From the NCBI GenBank assembly GCA_012845835.1, contig JABAKD010000003.1, positions 4,928,870-4,992,869 on the forward strand: 64,000 nt of DNA, written 5' to 3'. Positions 31,110 to 40,491 of the stretch are shown here, in pieces. The translations under genes and the position numbers were made by a program. Source of the DNA: Undaria pinnatifida. Its lineage: Eukaryota > Sar > Phaeophyceae > Laminariales > Alariaceae. Position 1 is the first letter of the stretch. Each line of letters starts with the position of its first letter. Below the pieces are notes generated by a model, which was not told the origin of the DNA, searched no databases, and saw only the letters and a list, made by a program, of their open reading frames with translations.

Positions 31110-31375
31110 CATATATATGGTAGAGCAATAGTCTACAGTGAAAACTACAAGAATAAACTTATAAAATAGATATGATGTTAGATTCCTTGAAAATTCCCCA
31201 CCTAAAGTAAAAATACTAACACCAATCATTGTAGTGGAGAAAAGCATTGTTTATTAAAGAATAGGGCCCCTCCCATCAAAATTTTACCCACATAGTATAG
31301 TACAAGTACCAGCAAGCCGCTTCAAAATATGAGTATTGACCCGCGAAATTCGTCGAACTCACACCTGATAAAATG
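31110..31375 (+). repeat. family C repeat with terminal module
   Basis: GGAAACTAC-type core words (here GTGAAAACTACAAG), AAAATTCCCCACCTAAAGTA, AAAATACTAACACCAATCAT, then AGCAAGCCGCTTCAAAATAT, GAGTATTGACC and ATTCGTCGAACTCACACCTG. Confidence 0.65.
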
Positions 31376-31435
31376 TTAGACTGACAGCGTATCAATTTGG
31401 TGTCCCACGGAGTTTTTATTATTTTATATATGGGG

Positions 31436-31660
31436 ACACACAACTCGTAATGCGCGCGATCGGAGTATCACACACAGCTTGCAAAGATGAGTTTCGACAA
31501 AATCTTCGATCTCACAGCCGGAGTGTATTTTCATTTTTTATATTATATGGAGCATCGAACCCGTATTACGCGCGATCGGAGTATCACACACAGCTTGCAA
31601 AGATGAGTTTCGACAAAATATTCGATCTCACAGCTGGAGTGTATTTTAATTTTTATAATA
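31436..31660 (+). repeat. two head-to-tail family B ends
   Basis: Two successive copies of the terminal module (31470-31540 and 31585-31658). Each is preceded by a GCGCGATCGGAGTATCACAC block and followed by a TTTTTATAATA or TTTTTATATTATA tail. The frame MSFDKIFDLTAGVYFNF recurs in these modules, but it stays open only across the repeat. Confidence 0.75.
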
Positions 31661-31662
31661 TA

Positions 31663-32489
31663 TGGGTCACAGGTACACTTTCTACCGTTGCGTAGACAGA
31701 TCTTCTCGTGAAGACTTCTATGAACGGTACTCGTAGCCGTTCCAGAGGTATTGGATATCGTGTATTATCGTGTATTGTTGTACTAAAAGTGGTCGTGGAG
31801 TCTCCGTAGATTCTGATGGCAGAGAGGCGGGTAATCACGTTTCCCGCTGACAAGTAATCTCTGTCGACTCTTTGTTTTGCCTGCGAAGCACCTGTCTTTG
31901 CCTCAAGGCACTTCTATCGTTACCGTCGCCTGGTTCGCCGTCGAACCTTGCTCCAACCTGGCGTGTCCTTCACGCTACGAAGAACAAGAAGAGAAGTAGT
32001 TACAGGTTGCGAGTCGAACCTGGGTTACCCCAATCCCTCATCTGGCGTTGACCTCTTTAAATGTTCGAAAGCTGTGCTGGGTTCTCCAGTATGTAGCGTT
32101 CAAACATTGGGGGGCGATATATGGGTCACAGATACACTTTCTACCGTTGCGTAGAGAGATCTTCTCGTGAAGACTTGTATGAACGGTACTCGTAGCCGTT
32201 CCAGAGGTATTGGATATCGTGTATTGTTGTACTAAAAGTTGTCGTGGGGTCTCCGTAGATTCTGATGACAGAGAGGCGGGTAATCACGTTTCCCGCTGAC
32301 AAGTAATCGCTGTCAAGTCTCTGTTTTGCCTGCGAAGCACCTTTCGTTGCCTCAAGGCACTTCTATCGTTATCGTCGCTTGGTTCGCCGTCGAACCTTGC
32401 TCCAACCTGGCGTGTCCTTCAAGCTACGAAGAACAAGAAGAGAAGTAGTTGCAAGTTGCGAGTCGAACCTGGGTTACCCCAATCCCTCA
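31663..32489 (+). mobile_element. TRIM-2: second miniature LTR element
   Basis: Two direct repeats, 31663-32040 (378 bp) and 32122-32489 (368 bp), share TGGGTCACAGRTACACTTTC at the start and GGTTACCCCAATCCCTCA at the end, so termini are TG...CA. They enclose only 81 bp. Two nt after the first LTR is TGGCGTTGACC, a PBS candidate of the same TGGCGT type as in gypsy and TRIM-1. Just before the second LTR is ATTGGGGGGCGATA, a polypurine tract candidate. The flanks are a 4-bp duplication TATA (31659-31662 and 32490-32493). The LTRs differ by roughly 17 substitutions and a 10-bp indel, so it is older than the gypsy insertion. It has no coding capacity. Confidence 0.8.
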
Positions 32490-32493
32490 TATA

Positions 32494-32592
32494 GTCTATA
32501 TAGATCGGAGTATCACACACAGCTTGCAAAGATGAGTTTCGACGAAATCTTCGATCTCACAGCTGGAGTGTATTTTCATTTTTTATAATATA
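32494..32592 (+). repeat. family B end, truncated
   Basis: AGATCGGAGTATCACACACA then CAGCTTGCAAAGATGAGT and TTTTCATTTTTTATAATA. It lies directly after the TRIM-2 TSD, so TRIM-2 inserted between B-type sequences. Confidence 0.7.
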
Positions 32593-32699
32593 CCAGGGGT
32601 ATATATATACAAATATATATTTTTGGGGGGGGGGAGTAGCCGCCTTTCATTCTCGAATGCTGTATTAGGAGTAACATATAAGATAACTGATAATATTCG

Positions 32700-33025
32700 G
32701 TATTCGTACTCCTCCCGATATTAAAGCCGGGGGGGAGAAAAACAAGATAAACCGCCTACCATACATATGATAGAGAAGTATACTGGAAACTACAGTAATA
32801 TATTTATTAAATAGATGTGATGTTTGATCTAGCCCAAAATTCCCCATCTAAAGTAAAAATACCAACGCTTACCATTAGACTCGTATAGTGGACAAGAAAT
32901 AGGACCCCCTCCGAAAAAAAACTAACTCATCATATAGTATATTTCAAGTAACAACAACGCAGCTTGCACCTGAAATTCGTCGAACTCACGGCTGACGTCC
33001 TTGAAATGTTTGTTATAAAATATGT
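32700..33025 (+). repeat. family C repeat, about 325 bp
   Basis: A nearly complete member: CTCCTCCCGATATTAAAGCC, a G run, AAACCGCCTACCATACATAT, GGAAACTACAG, AAAATTCCCCATCTAAAGTA, AAAATACCAACGCTTACCAT, then AACAACGCAGCTTGCACCTG, ATTCGTCGAACTCACGGC, TGACGTCC and an AT-rich end. Confidence 0.75.
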
Positions 33026-33118
33026 AAATACGAGCAGGCCGCGCTTTAGACCTGGACAGCAGTCGACCTGCACTGACTGACGGTTTAGTTGGCAAACCAA
33101 GGGCAACCAATAAATACC

Positions 33119-33409
33119 ATGGTAGTTGTACTCGTACTCGCCGTTAGTCTGGGACTTGTTGTACGATACTACTGGTACACGCGTCAAGTTTTTGCTCCTC
33201 CTGCCCGAGCCCTCTGCGTTGAGGAACTTTGGGGAGACGAGCGCGAACAAGCAGGGATTATCCAGCGACGCATAGGTATCACCTCGATGCAGGCCTTAGC
33301 TGCGGCAAGTCCACTGGACCCACCCCCGACGATTGCGACCCTCATGCTTGCTCCAGAGTATCCGGAGTCCCTCGGTTTGTCTGTTGCAATGGACGTACAC
33401 CCACAATAA
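33119..33409 (+). CDS. possible small membrane-anchored protein, unidentified
   Basis: 96 codons with an ATG in good context (TACCATGG). The first 17 residues (MVVVLVLAVSLGLVVRY) form a hydrophobic signal-anchor-like segment followed by YWYTR. The remainder is soluble and Ala/Pro/Glu-rich (CVEELWGDEREQAG). An overlapping frame at 33229-33552 is also open, so a frame shift or splicing cannot be excluded. No homologue is recognised, and the flanks are repeats, so chance openness is possible. Confidence 0.3.
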   Translation: MVVVLVLAVSLGLVVRYYWYTRQVFAPPARALCVEELWGDEREQAGIIQRRIGITSMQALAAASPLDPPPTIATLMLAPEYPESLGLSVAMDVHPQ

Positions 33410-33538
33410 CTTTTTGCACAGCGGGGACAGCGCAACAAAATCCTGCGCATCCTAGCCGCCGATATAACCCCCTAGACCCCGACCAACAATATCGTATCGG
33501 GGATGCAACTCCCGTGTGGCAGCATCCAACCATCCCTC

Positions 33539-33625
33539 ACCCAATAAGCTAGCATCTCTTTTAGCTTATATTGGCTTTTTGAGCTTATGGAAAGGCTTAT
33601 GTCCGAGCGAGCGTAGCCAACAACA
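33539..33625 (+). repeat. hAT terminal-like fragment
   Basis: ACCCAATAAGCTAGCATCTC, TTTTAGCTTATATTGGCTTT, TTGAGCTTATGG and CGTAGCCAAC match the first 95 bp of the hAT element at 33780. The outermost TAGGGCCTT is replaced here by other bases. Confidence 0.65.
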
Positions 33626-33779
33626 TACAGTAGGTGGCCCTGTATAATGGCAACCTGAATAGTAAAGTGCCCTATACAGTGGCATGAAAATCTCCTGGCA
33701 AAATCTCAACCCGATATAGTGGCACTTCACCACTATTGAGGACGGGGCCCTCAATAGTGGCATTTTGGGCATCACACAC

Positions 33780-34877
33780 TAGGGCCTTACCCAATAAGCT
33801 AGCATATCTTTTAGCTTATATTGGCTTTGTGAGCTTATGGAAAAGCTTATGCCCGACCGAGCATAGCCACCATGCCAAATAGCTTATGTGGGAGCATAAC
33901 AAGGGAAATCGAGCATAAAAGGTGGTTATGCACGCCTCCATTTCAGGTGTATATGTTCGAATGCTTGTCTGGCAGCACGGTGGAGACGCCAAATGGGTGG
34001 CCGTACGGTAATGATGCAATTCACGAGGCTTAATTACCCCTTTTGTCGGCTCTGTTTATCGCGATATTGGACGGTTCTACATGAGAACACTTGAACACGC
34101 ACACACACGCGCGCGCGCCCACGCGCCCACGCGAGCACAAAAAATGCGGAGAGCGCAAGGAACGCAGCCGATCTTCCGATCTTCCGATCTTGCAGCGATG
34201 GCAACCGCTCTTCTCAAGTACAACAGGGGGCGGGGAAAGTAGCATTGCGTCGTGCGGGGTGCGGGGGTACTGGGTAGTCGGCTGTGTTTGGCTAGCTCGC
34301 TAGCTCTGTTTTTGCTGTCGAGTTTAGAGTAGAGAGTTCAAGCAAATTTTCCAATTGACATGGTGGGCAGTTCATGGTGGGCGGTGGTATGGAAAAGGCA
34401 GCAAGGCACTGCTGTGCGCACTGTGCTGTATATGGACACAACACAATAACACCCGACAACATCAATCAGAAGTAGTATGATGTACGTAAACATACGAGTA
34501 TATACTTTCGAAGTATATAGGAGCATAGACTACAGACTAAATACTATACGAATCGTTTAGTCTATATTTTACTTTTTCAGCACTGACACACCTGCACCTG
34601 CCATGTGGCTTGTAGAAAAACAAAAAAAGAGCATAAGAACCTACGTTTCACGAGCATATCGACGATAAACAGGAATGCCCAACGAGTGTTAGACGAGCAA
34701 ACACGCTTTCATCGAACAAAAATCAAGCTAGAGATGCAACAAAGAGCGAGCATAAGTCGAGCTTATCCGTGCAAAACTGGCATAAATCGCGAGCTTATTT
34801 CCAGTTTTAAAGCCTATGCTCGCTGAAAAAAAAAAGCTTATATTCAGAAAAAAAAAAGCTTATTGGGTAAGGCCCTA
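33780..34877. mobile_element. non-autonomous hAT transposon
   Basis: Perfect 21-bp terminal inverted repeats (33780-33800 and 34857-34877) begin TAGGGCCTTACCC and fit the YARNG start of hAT ends. They are flanked by an 8-bp duplication TCACACAC (33772-33779 and 34878-34885), the size typical of hAT. The 1.1 kb interior has repeated AGCTTATG/CATAAGCT words near both ends (candidate transposase sites), a (CA)n/(CG)n stretch at 34095-34140, and no transposase frame. A relative without visible ends is at 36733-37725. Confidence 0.9.
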
Positions 34878-35618
34878 TCACACACACCCAATAGTGGCAG
34901 TTCCAAGTAGTGGGCCCCCACTACTGCTGTACCACACCTGCCCACACACACTCTCAGCGGTGGGCGCCACACGTATCATGCCAGCCTGCGCGGACCTAGA
35001 ACTGTGTAAACTCCCAAACAAACCACTGGGAGAGAATTTTTTGGTCCTCTAGAACAATACGCAGAGTCGTGTGGCGTTGGTGACGCCGGGCACTTTCTCC
35101 GCAAAGCGAAAATGGCATTCTTAGCAGCTACATTCGCTAGACCGGCACAGCAGGTGGACATTAGAGTGTTTACCAACTCGTAGTGCAATCAGTCGGCTAA
35201 AGCCTACAGCAGTTGCAGAGCTTCGTGGTGGTTGGGTTGATGCGCCGGGGTGGGGGTGTTTGAATTTTCTATACTGGCTGTTTCAGTTAGTTTCGCGTCT
35301 CTACGTTGCTGTTTTCATGCGTTCTACACGTAGTGTTGAATGTTGAACCCCATGTTACACTGCCCGCCGGACAAAAAATATAGATGTGCCACCTATGATA
35401 CAATGCGTTTGGACGTGGTTCCTGTGGTCTGCCTGCGCAGAAGAAACAGGTCTTGACCACAGAAGGCTCGGTAACCGTTGGATAATCAACGGTCATTTCA
35501 TGTGTTTCATGCGGATACTGCTGCACGCAAATCAACCACGAGTAGTGGAACAGTATGCACGGCTTTACCTGTACACAACAGCGTATAATCAGTGTACAGC
35601 GTGAACATCGAAGCTCTT

Positions 35619-35688
35619 TATTCGATATAGTGGCACTATTGCCACTATAGACTGTCTAATAGTGGCAATAGTGCCACTATATCGAATA
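35619..35688. repeat. 30-bp perfect palindrome with 10-nt loop
   Basis: ATTCGATATAGTGGCACTAT plus TGCCACTAT (35620-35648) is exactly complementary to 35659-35687, and the next outer pair also matches. The arms are made of the element's own TAGTGGCA words. It lies in the sub-terminal part of the mariner-like element. Confidence 0.95.
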
Positions 35689-35734
35689 GTGGCACTGCCC
35701 TGAATAGTGGCACAATTCTGTCCTGCCACTATAT

Positions 35735-36108
35735 TGTTATAAGGCTTAGTTTGGGTAAGCCACGATTGGTTAACCAGTTGCAAGTGGTCAAACGGACTAA
35801 CACCCCACTAAGTCCTTAACAAATGGCGTCGTCGACAGACCATGGGTTTTTGGGTCGTGGGTTCGATCCCCACATCCACCATAATAAACTTTTTCAGATT
35901 TTCCCATGGCGAACTTGAAAAATACTCTCCCCGGTTTACCCAGGAAATGAAACGGCTTGGATAAATGACAGGTCCGCCCGTATATACGGCCGACCTTCTA
36001 TCCCGTCGTTTAAGGGGGGGAGAGTGTTATAAGGCTTAGTTTGGGTAAGCCATTGGTTAACCAGTTGCAAGTGGTCAAACGGACTAATACCCCACTAATT
36101 CCTTATCA
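35735..36108 (+). mobile_element. TRIM-1 copy, single complete element
   Basis: LTRs at 35735-35821 (87 bp) and 36025-36108 (84 bp) enclose an internal domain of about 203 bp with TGGCGTCGTCGACAG, the T-arm and the purine run before the second LTR. The TSD is ATAT (35731-35734 and 36109-36112). The hairpin of the internal domain has drifted here (GTCGTTTA instead of GCCGTTTCA). Confidence 0.9.
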
Positions 36109-36189
36109 ATATGCCACTATACAGGGCCACCTACTGTACCAATTTTTTTTACCCACATGGCATAATATTTTTATTTTTTTAATACAATT

Positions 36190-36310
36190 GCCACCAAGCG
36201 GCTTCAAAATATGAGAACTGACTCAAAATTCGTCGAACTCACACCTACCTCCTGAAGTCCTGATAATATTGTTTTTATAAAATGTTGAGAGTGACAGCGT
36301 ACAGGGTTTT
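36190..36310 (+). repeat. family C terminal module
   Basis: CAAGCGGCTTCAAAATATGA, GAACTGACTC, ATTCGTCGAACTCACACCT, then TTTTTATAAAATGTTGAGAG and TGACAGCGT. Confidence 0.6.
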
Positions 36311-36404
36311 TTTTTTGGGGGGGGGGGGAGTAACCGACTTTAATTATCGAATGCTGCATTAAGAGTAACATATAAGATAACTATTAATAGTAATATTCTG
36401 TAAT

Positions 36405-36735
36405 CGTACTCTTCCCGATATTAAAGCCCGGGGGAGAGAAAAAACAAAATAAACCGCTTACCATACATATGATAAAGCAGTACATACAGTGGAAACTACA
36501 GTAATACATTATTTATAAAATAGATGTGATGTTAGCTCTAGCTCAAAATTCCCCACCCAGAGTAAAGATACCAACACTTACCATTATAGTGCACCAAAAA
36601 TACGAACCTCCAAAAAAAAACTCATCTATATTGTATAAATTACAAGTACCAACAACGCAGCTCGCAAAGATTAGTATTGATCTAAAATTCGTCGAACTCA
36701 CGGCTGACGTCCTTGATTTTTTTTCATAAAATAGC
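36405..36735 (+). repeat. family C repeat, full length
   Basis: Same order of words as at 32.7 kb (CTCTTCCCGATATTAAAGCC to GTCGAACTCACGGCTGACGT). The end reads ISIDLKFVELTADV in one frame, which parallels the family B reading SFDKIFDLTAGV. Confidence 0.75.
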
Positions 36736-37725
36736 TTATGTGAGAGCATATTATCTATAACAAGGAAAATTGAGCATAAAATGGTTATGCCCGCACCCAT
36801 TTCGGATGTGTACGTGCGTCTGGTTGTCTGGCAGGTGGAGACGCCAAATGGGTGGCCGCACGGTAATAATTTATTATAAAAATTAAAATACACTCCAGCT
36901 GTGAGATCGAAGATTTCGTCGAAACTCATCTTTGCAAGCTGTGTGTGATACTCCGATCGCGCGCATTACGAGTTGTGTGTCCTCATTAAGGATATAGGTC
37001 GGCGACTCCCCTTACAACTACAGTGTAGCTATCAATAATAACATGATTTCACGAGGCTTAGACTAATCACACTTATTGTCGGTTCTGTTTACCGCGACAT
37101 TGGACGGTCCTGCATACATAAGAACACGCGAAGGATAAGCACCACATCTTAGCTTCTAACGTTGACGCCGGGTACGATCTGTGGCAATTCTGGCATGACA
37201 ATAGTAGGCTCATTATTTAAGCTGCCGCGTTGGTATGATGTTGCAAAGAAAGGACATCGCGTTGGGTTGTAACGAAGACCACTGAAAGGGGCAGCTTACG
37301 CTATACCTACAATGGGACCCGAAGGGTGCGCCAGCTGGCGTTGGGCTGCGAAAGCAGCTGAGTTAAATCGACACACGACGCGTATGAAAATACGTGGAAG
37401 TGTGGTGAGCTAAAGCATTATTTTTCCCCATCCGCCGGAGGATGAAAAAAAAAAAAAAAAAAAATCGCGTTGATTCAGCCATTCTCCGCGTTCATGGAAC
37501 GGTATTTTCCAGCTGGTATTTTCTATTCTGCGCGCTTGTTTGGACGAGAGGCAGGAGTCTAGCTTCAGTGACCGCATTGCAGCATCCGCTCTTCTTAAGT
37601 ACGTACTGTACAACAGGGGGCGGGGAAAGTAGCATTGCGTCGTGCGGAGTGCGGGGGTGCTGGGTAGTCCGCTCTGTTTGGCTAGCTCGCTAGCTCTGTT
37701 TTTGCTGTCGAGTTTCGAGTACATG
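36733..37725. mobile_element. second hAT-family copy, interrupted by a family B repeat
   Basis: AATAGCTTATGTGAGAGCAT, GGAGACGCCAAATGGGTGGC, CATTGGACGGTCC and CAACAGGGGGCGGGGAAAGT match the 33.88-34.33 kb interior in order. The family B piece at 36869-37034 splits it at the GGTAAT site, with AATAAT on both sides as a possible TSD. Neither terminal repeat is found. A 21-bp A run sits at 37444-37464. Confidence 0.65.
36869..37034 (-). mobile_element. family B repeat inserted in hAT copy 2
   Basis: Runs from TTATTATAAAAATTAAAATA through the terminal module to CTACAGTGTAGCTATC. The host sequence resumes on both sides, so this copy defines one insertion unit: a constant AT-tailed end and a truncated other end, which is the LINE/SINE insertion pattern. 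Confidence 0.65.
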
Positions 37726-38189
37726 TAGCTCTAGAGAACACCAAGCAAGTATGAATTACCGCATTGATCTGATTGGCCAAAATTTTACGTACATACAAAA
37801 CCCATATTTTCTCATACTTCGAGCACACGTCGACCATAATATTCTGCGGCCAAACAGGCTAACTAGTCCATGGCACCAGGGTTTGGCCGTTTTCCCACAG
37901 TTAGTTTTGGCTCAGGTTATGATAGACGTATTAAGCCTTCTTGGGGCCGTTCGTACCTGTTTTGGTCGGTTTTGCGCAAAAGAACGAACTACGTATGGCA
38001 CCAGGGTTTGGACATTTTCCCACAGCGTTGGCATACGTTATGGTGGCCATAAGCACTGTATGCCACGTTCGTTTGGGCCACTCGTGGTCCGCGCTTGTTT
38101 TCGTCGGTCATGCTGTTATGGTCGACATACTTACATACTCGTATATGTATGCAATACGGTGAGTAGAAATATGTGCATATAAATTCCTC

Positions 38190-38560
38190 TTCAAACCTAC
38201 TTTATAATTTTTTCAAGGACGTCAGCCGTGAGTTCGACGAATTTCAGGTCAATACTCATCTTTGCAAGCTGCGTTATTGGTACTTGAAGTACACTAGACT
38301 AAGTCTAGACTAAATGGGTGAGTTTTTATTGGAAGGGGTCCTATTTTTTTTCCACTATAATGGTAAGTGTTGTTGTTTTTTTTACTTTTGGTGGGGAATT
38401 TTGAGCAAGATCTGAAAGCATACTTCAGTATATAATAGTCTATCCATTTTATAAGTTTGTTACTGCTGTGGTTTCCACTAGTCTACTGCTCTATCAAATG
38501 TATTGTAGGCGGTTTATTTTATTTCTTCTCCCTCCCGCTTTAGTATCGAGAGTGTTTGTA
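38190..38560 (-). repeat. family C repeat, inverted
   Basis: AAGGACGTCAGCCGTGAGTT, CGACGAATTTCAGGTC, CTCATCTTTGCAAGCTGCGT, then GGTGGGGAATTTTGAG, GGTTTCCAC and GTAGGCGGTTTATTTT. This is the complement of the 32.7 kb copy. Confidence 0.75.
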
Positions 38561-38644
38561 TAGACTTACAGTCTATATTTAGGTGATACAATGCTTTATG
38601 AATGTCAACAATACATGTTTAGCCAAGTGCTTTTTGGAGAAGTG

Positions 38645-39010
38645 TTTTGTCACACTTGACTGGTGGCTCGCTGCGCGAGAAAGCACTTGACGATCGTCGG
38701 GAGTGGCGGAATGTGTTACAACATTTGACTGCGCGAGTAGTCACCTGGCGATCGTCGGGAGTGGCGGAATGTTTTACAACATTTTTTGACTGCGCGAGAA
38801 GTCACTTATCGATCGTCGGGAGTGGCGGAATGTTTTGTCACACTGGACTGCGCTAGAAGGCACTTGGCGATCGTCGGGAGTGGCTGAATGTTTTTTCACA
38901 CTGGACTGCGCGAGAAGGCACTTGGCGATCGTCGGGAGTGGCGGTATGTTTTGTCATACTTGACTGCGCGAGAAGGCACTTGGCGATCGTCGGAAGTGGC
39001 GGAGTGTTTA
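38645..39010 (+). repeat. 58-60 bp minisatellite, 6 units
   Basis: CGATCGTCGGGAGTGGCGG recurs at 38691, 38750, 38810, 38868, 38926 and 38984. Each is preceded by GACTGCGCGAGAAGGCACTT and followed by ATGTTTTGTCACACT. Confidence 0.95.
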
Positions 39011-39239
39011 GTCGGCGACTTTCGCTTTGAGGCGGAGAATGTCACCGATGGGATGCTCGTACTTAGTCCCCTGTAAAGGGAACAGCAGAATTTGGCTAGG
39101 AAGGCCGCATGGTGTGATGACAAAGTGCGCATGGGTTACGTTGTACGCAGGTGTAGGATGTAACGTGCTGAAAGACACGAACACTTTTTACAGGACGCAC
39201 AGCCGTAGCTGGAGACGCATAGTCTAGACTACATACATA

Positions 39240-40165
39240 GGAGATGATGCATACACAGGTGATGGAAGGGATTTGTACCGCAGGAACGCTGGAGGAAGGT
39301 GAGGTAGTATGGCAGATTCGAACACGTGCGCGTATCCTACACACGCAAACACACAGGAGTACTACTGCTGCGCTACACATGTCATAGCCTAAGCATGTAT
39401 GTGTACTACGCACAGACAGCGAGAGCTGTGTGCACACCGCTGTACACACCTGCATCCACAGGTGGTGATGGAAGGGATTTGCACGTATCCTGCACACGCA
39501 AACACACAGGAGTACTACTACTGCTGCGCTACACATGTCATAGTCTAAACATGTCTGTATGTGTACTACACACAGACAGCGAGAGCTGTGTGCACACCGC
39601 TGTACACACCTGCATCCACAGGTGGTGATGGAAGGGATTCGTACCGCAGGAACGCCGGAGAAAGGTGAGGTAGTATGGCAGGGGTTCGAACACGTACGCG
39701 CATCCTACACACGCAAACACACAGGAGTACTACATCTGCGCTACTACACATGAAGCCTATGTGCTACACACAGCGAGAGCTGTGTGCACACCGCTGTACA
39801 AACACACACACTGCTGTGACCATGCTGAGTGCGCAGCGTATAAGCAGTGCCGTGTACACACCTGCATTCACATGTGATAGAAGGGATTTGAACCGCAGGA
39901 GCGCTGGAGGGTGAGGTAGTATGTATGGCAGGTTCGAACACGTATGCATTCACATGTGATGGAAGGGATTTGTACCGCAGGAGCGCTGGAGGAAGGTGAG
40001 GTAGTATGGCAGGTTCGAACACGTACGCATTCACATGTGATGGACGGGATTTGTACCGCAGGAGCGCTGGAGAAAGGTGAGGTAGTATGGCAGGTTCGAA
40101 TACGTACGCGTATCCTACACACGCAAACACACAGGAGTATTGCTGCGCTACACACGTATGTACCA
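39240..40165 (-). repeat. composite tandem repeats with B-box-like words
   Basis: GGAAGGGATTTGTACCGCAG, GAGGTAGTATGGCAG and TTCGAACACG recur near 39261, 39637, 39885, 39957 and 40037 (shortest period about 80 bp). They are mixed with ACACGCAAACACACAGGAG and GAGAGCTGTGTGCACACCGC blocks. On the minus strand one unit (39894-39904) contains GGTTCAAATCC, an exact B box; the others have one change. The origin may be a tRNA-related element, which is inference. Confidence 0.7.
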
Positions 40166-40491
40166 CACAGAGAGAGCCCTGTGAATGTGCATCGGAAGAG
40201 TTGGTCTCCCCAGTCAGGATACCGCTCTGCTGCAGGGACATTCCGCTGCATGCTGTGTGTGCGGAGATTCCGCCGCAGCACGAGGAGGTGGTACGCCGTA
40301 AGGTTTGAAGAGGGCGAAGAACACGCAGCCGCAGAGAAGGAGGAGCCTAGAAGGAGCGAAGAGGCTCATAGCAGACACCCACAGCACGCGGCGGAGGTAA
40401 GCTGCGACAGGAACCAGCGAGAGAAAGTATGCAGCAGCCGAACTGAAGGACGCAGTCGCCGCCGCTCGCAGACACGGCAGACCGCAAGGGC

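Larger units (their letters stand above)
33628..36136. mobile_element. Tc1/mariner-like element carrying two nested insertions
   Basis: 25-bp terminal inverted repeats (33628-33652 and 36112-36136) match at 24 of 25 positions. They start CAGTAGGTGGCCC and are flanked by TA on both sides (33626-33627 and 36137-36138), the hallmark of Tc1/mariner insertion. Sub-terminal TATAGTGGCA words recur near both ends. Removing the nested hAT and TRIM-1 leaves about 1.03 kb with no transposase that I can recognise, so it is a non-autonomous copy. The TATA-GTGGCA ends recall pogo-type elements; that assignment is tentative. Confidence 0.8.

Noticed and set aside
38645-39010. CRISPR array
   Set aside because: Units are contiguous 58-60 bp repeats without unique spacers, in a eukaryotic context.
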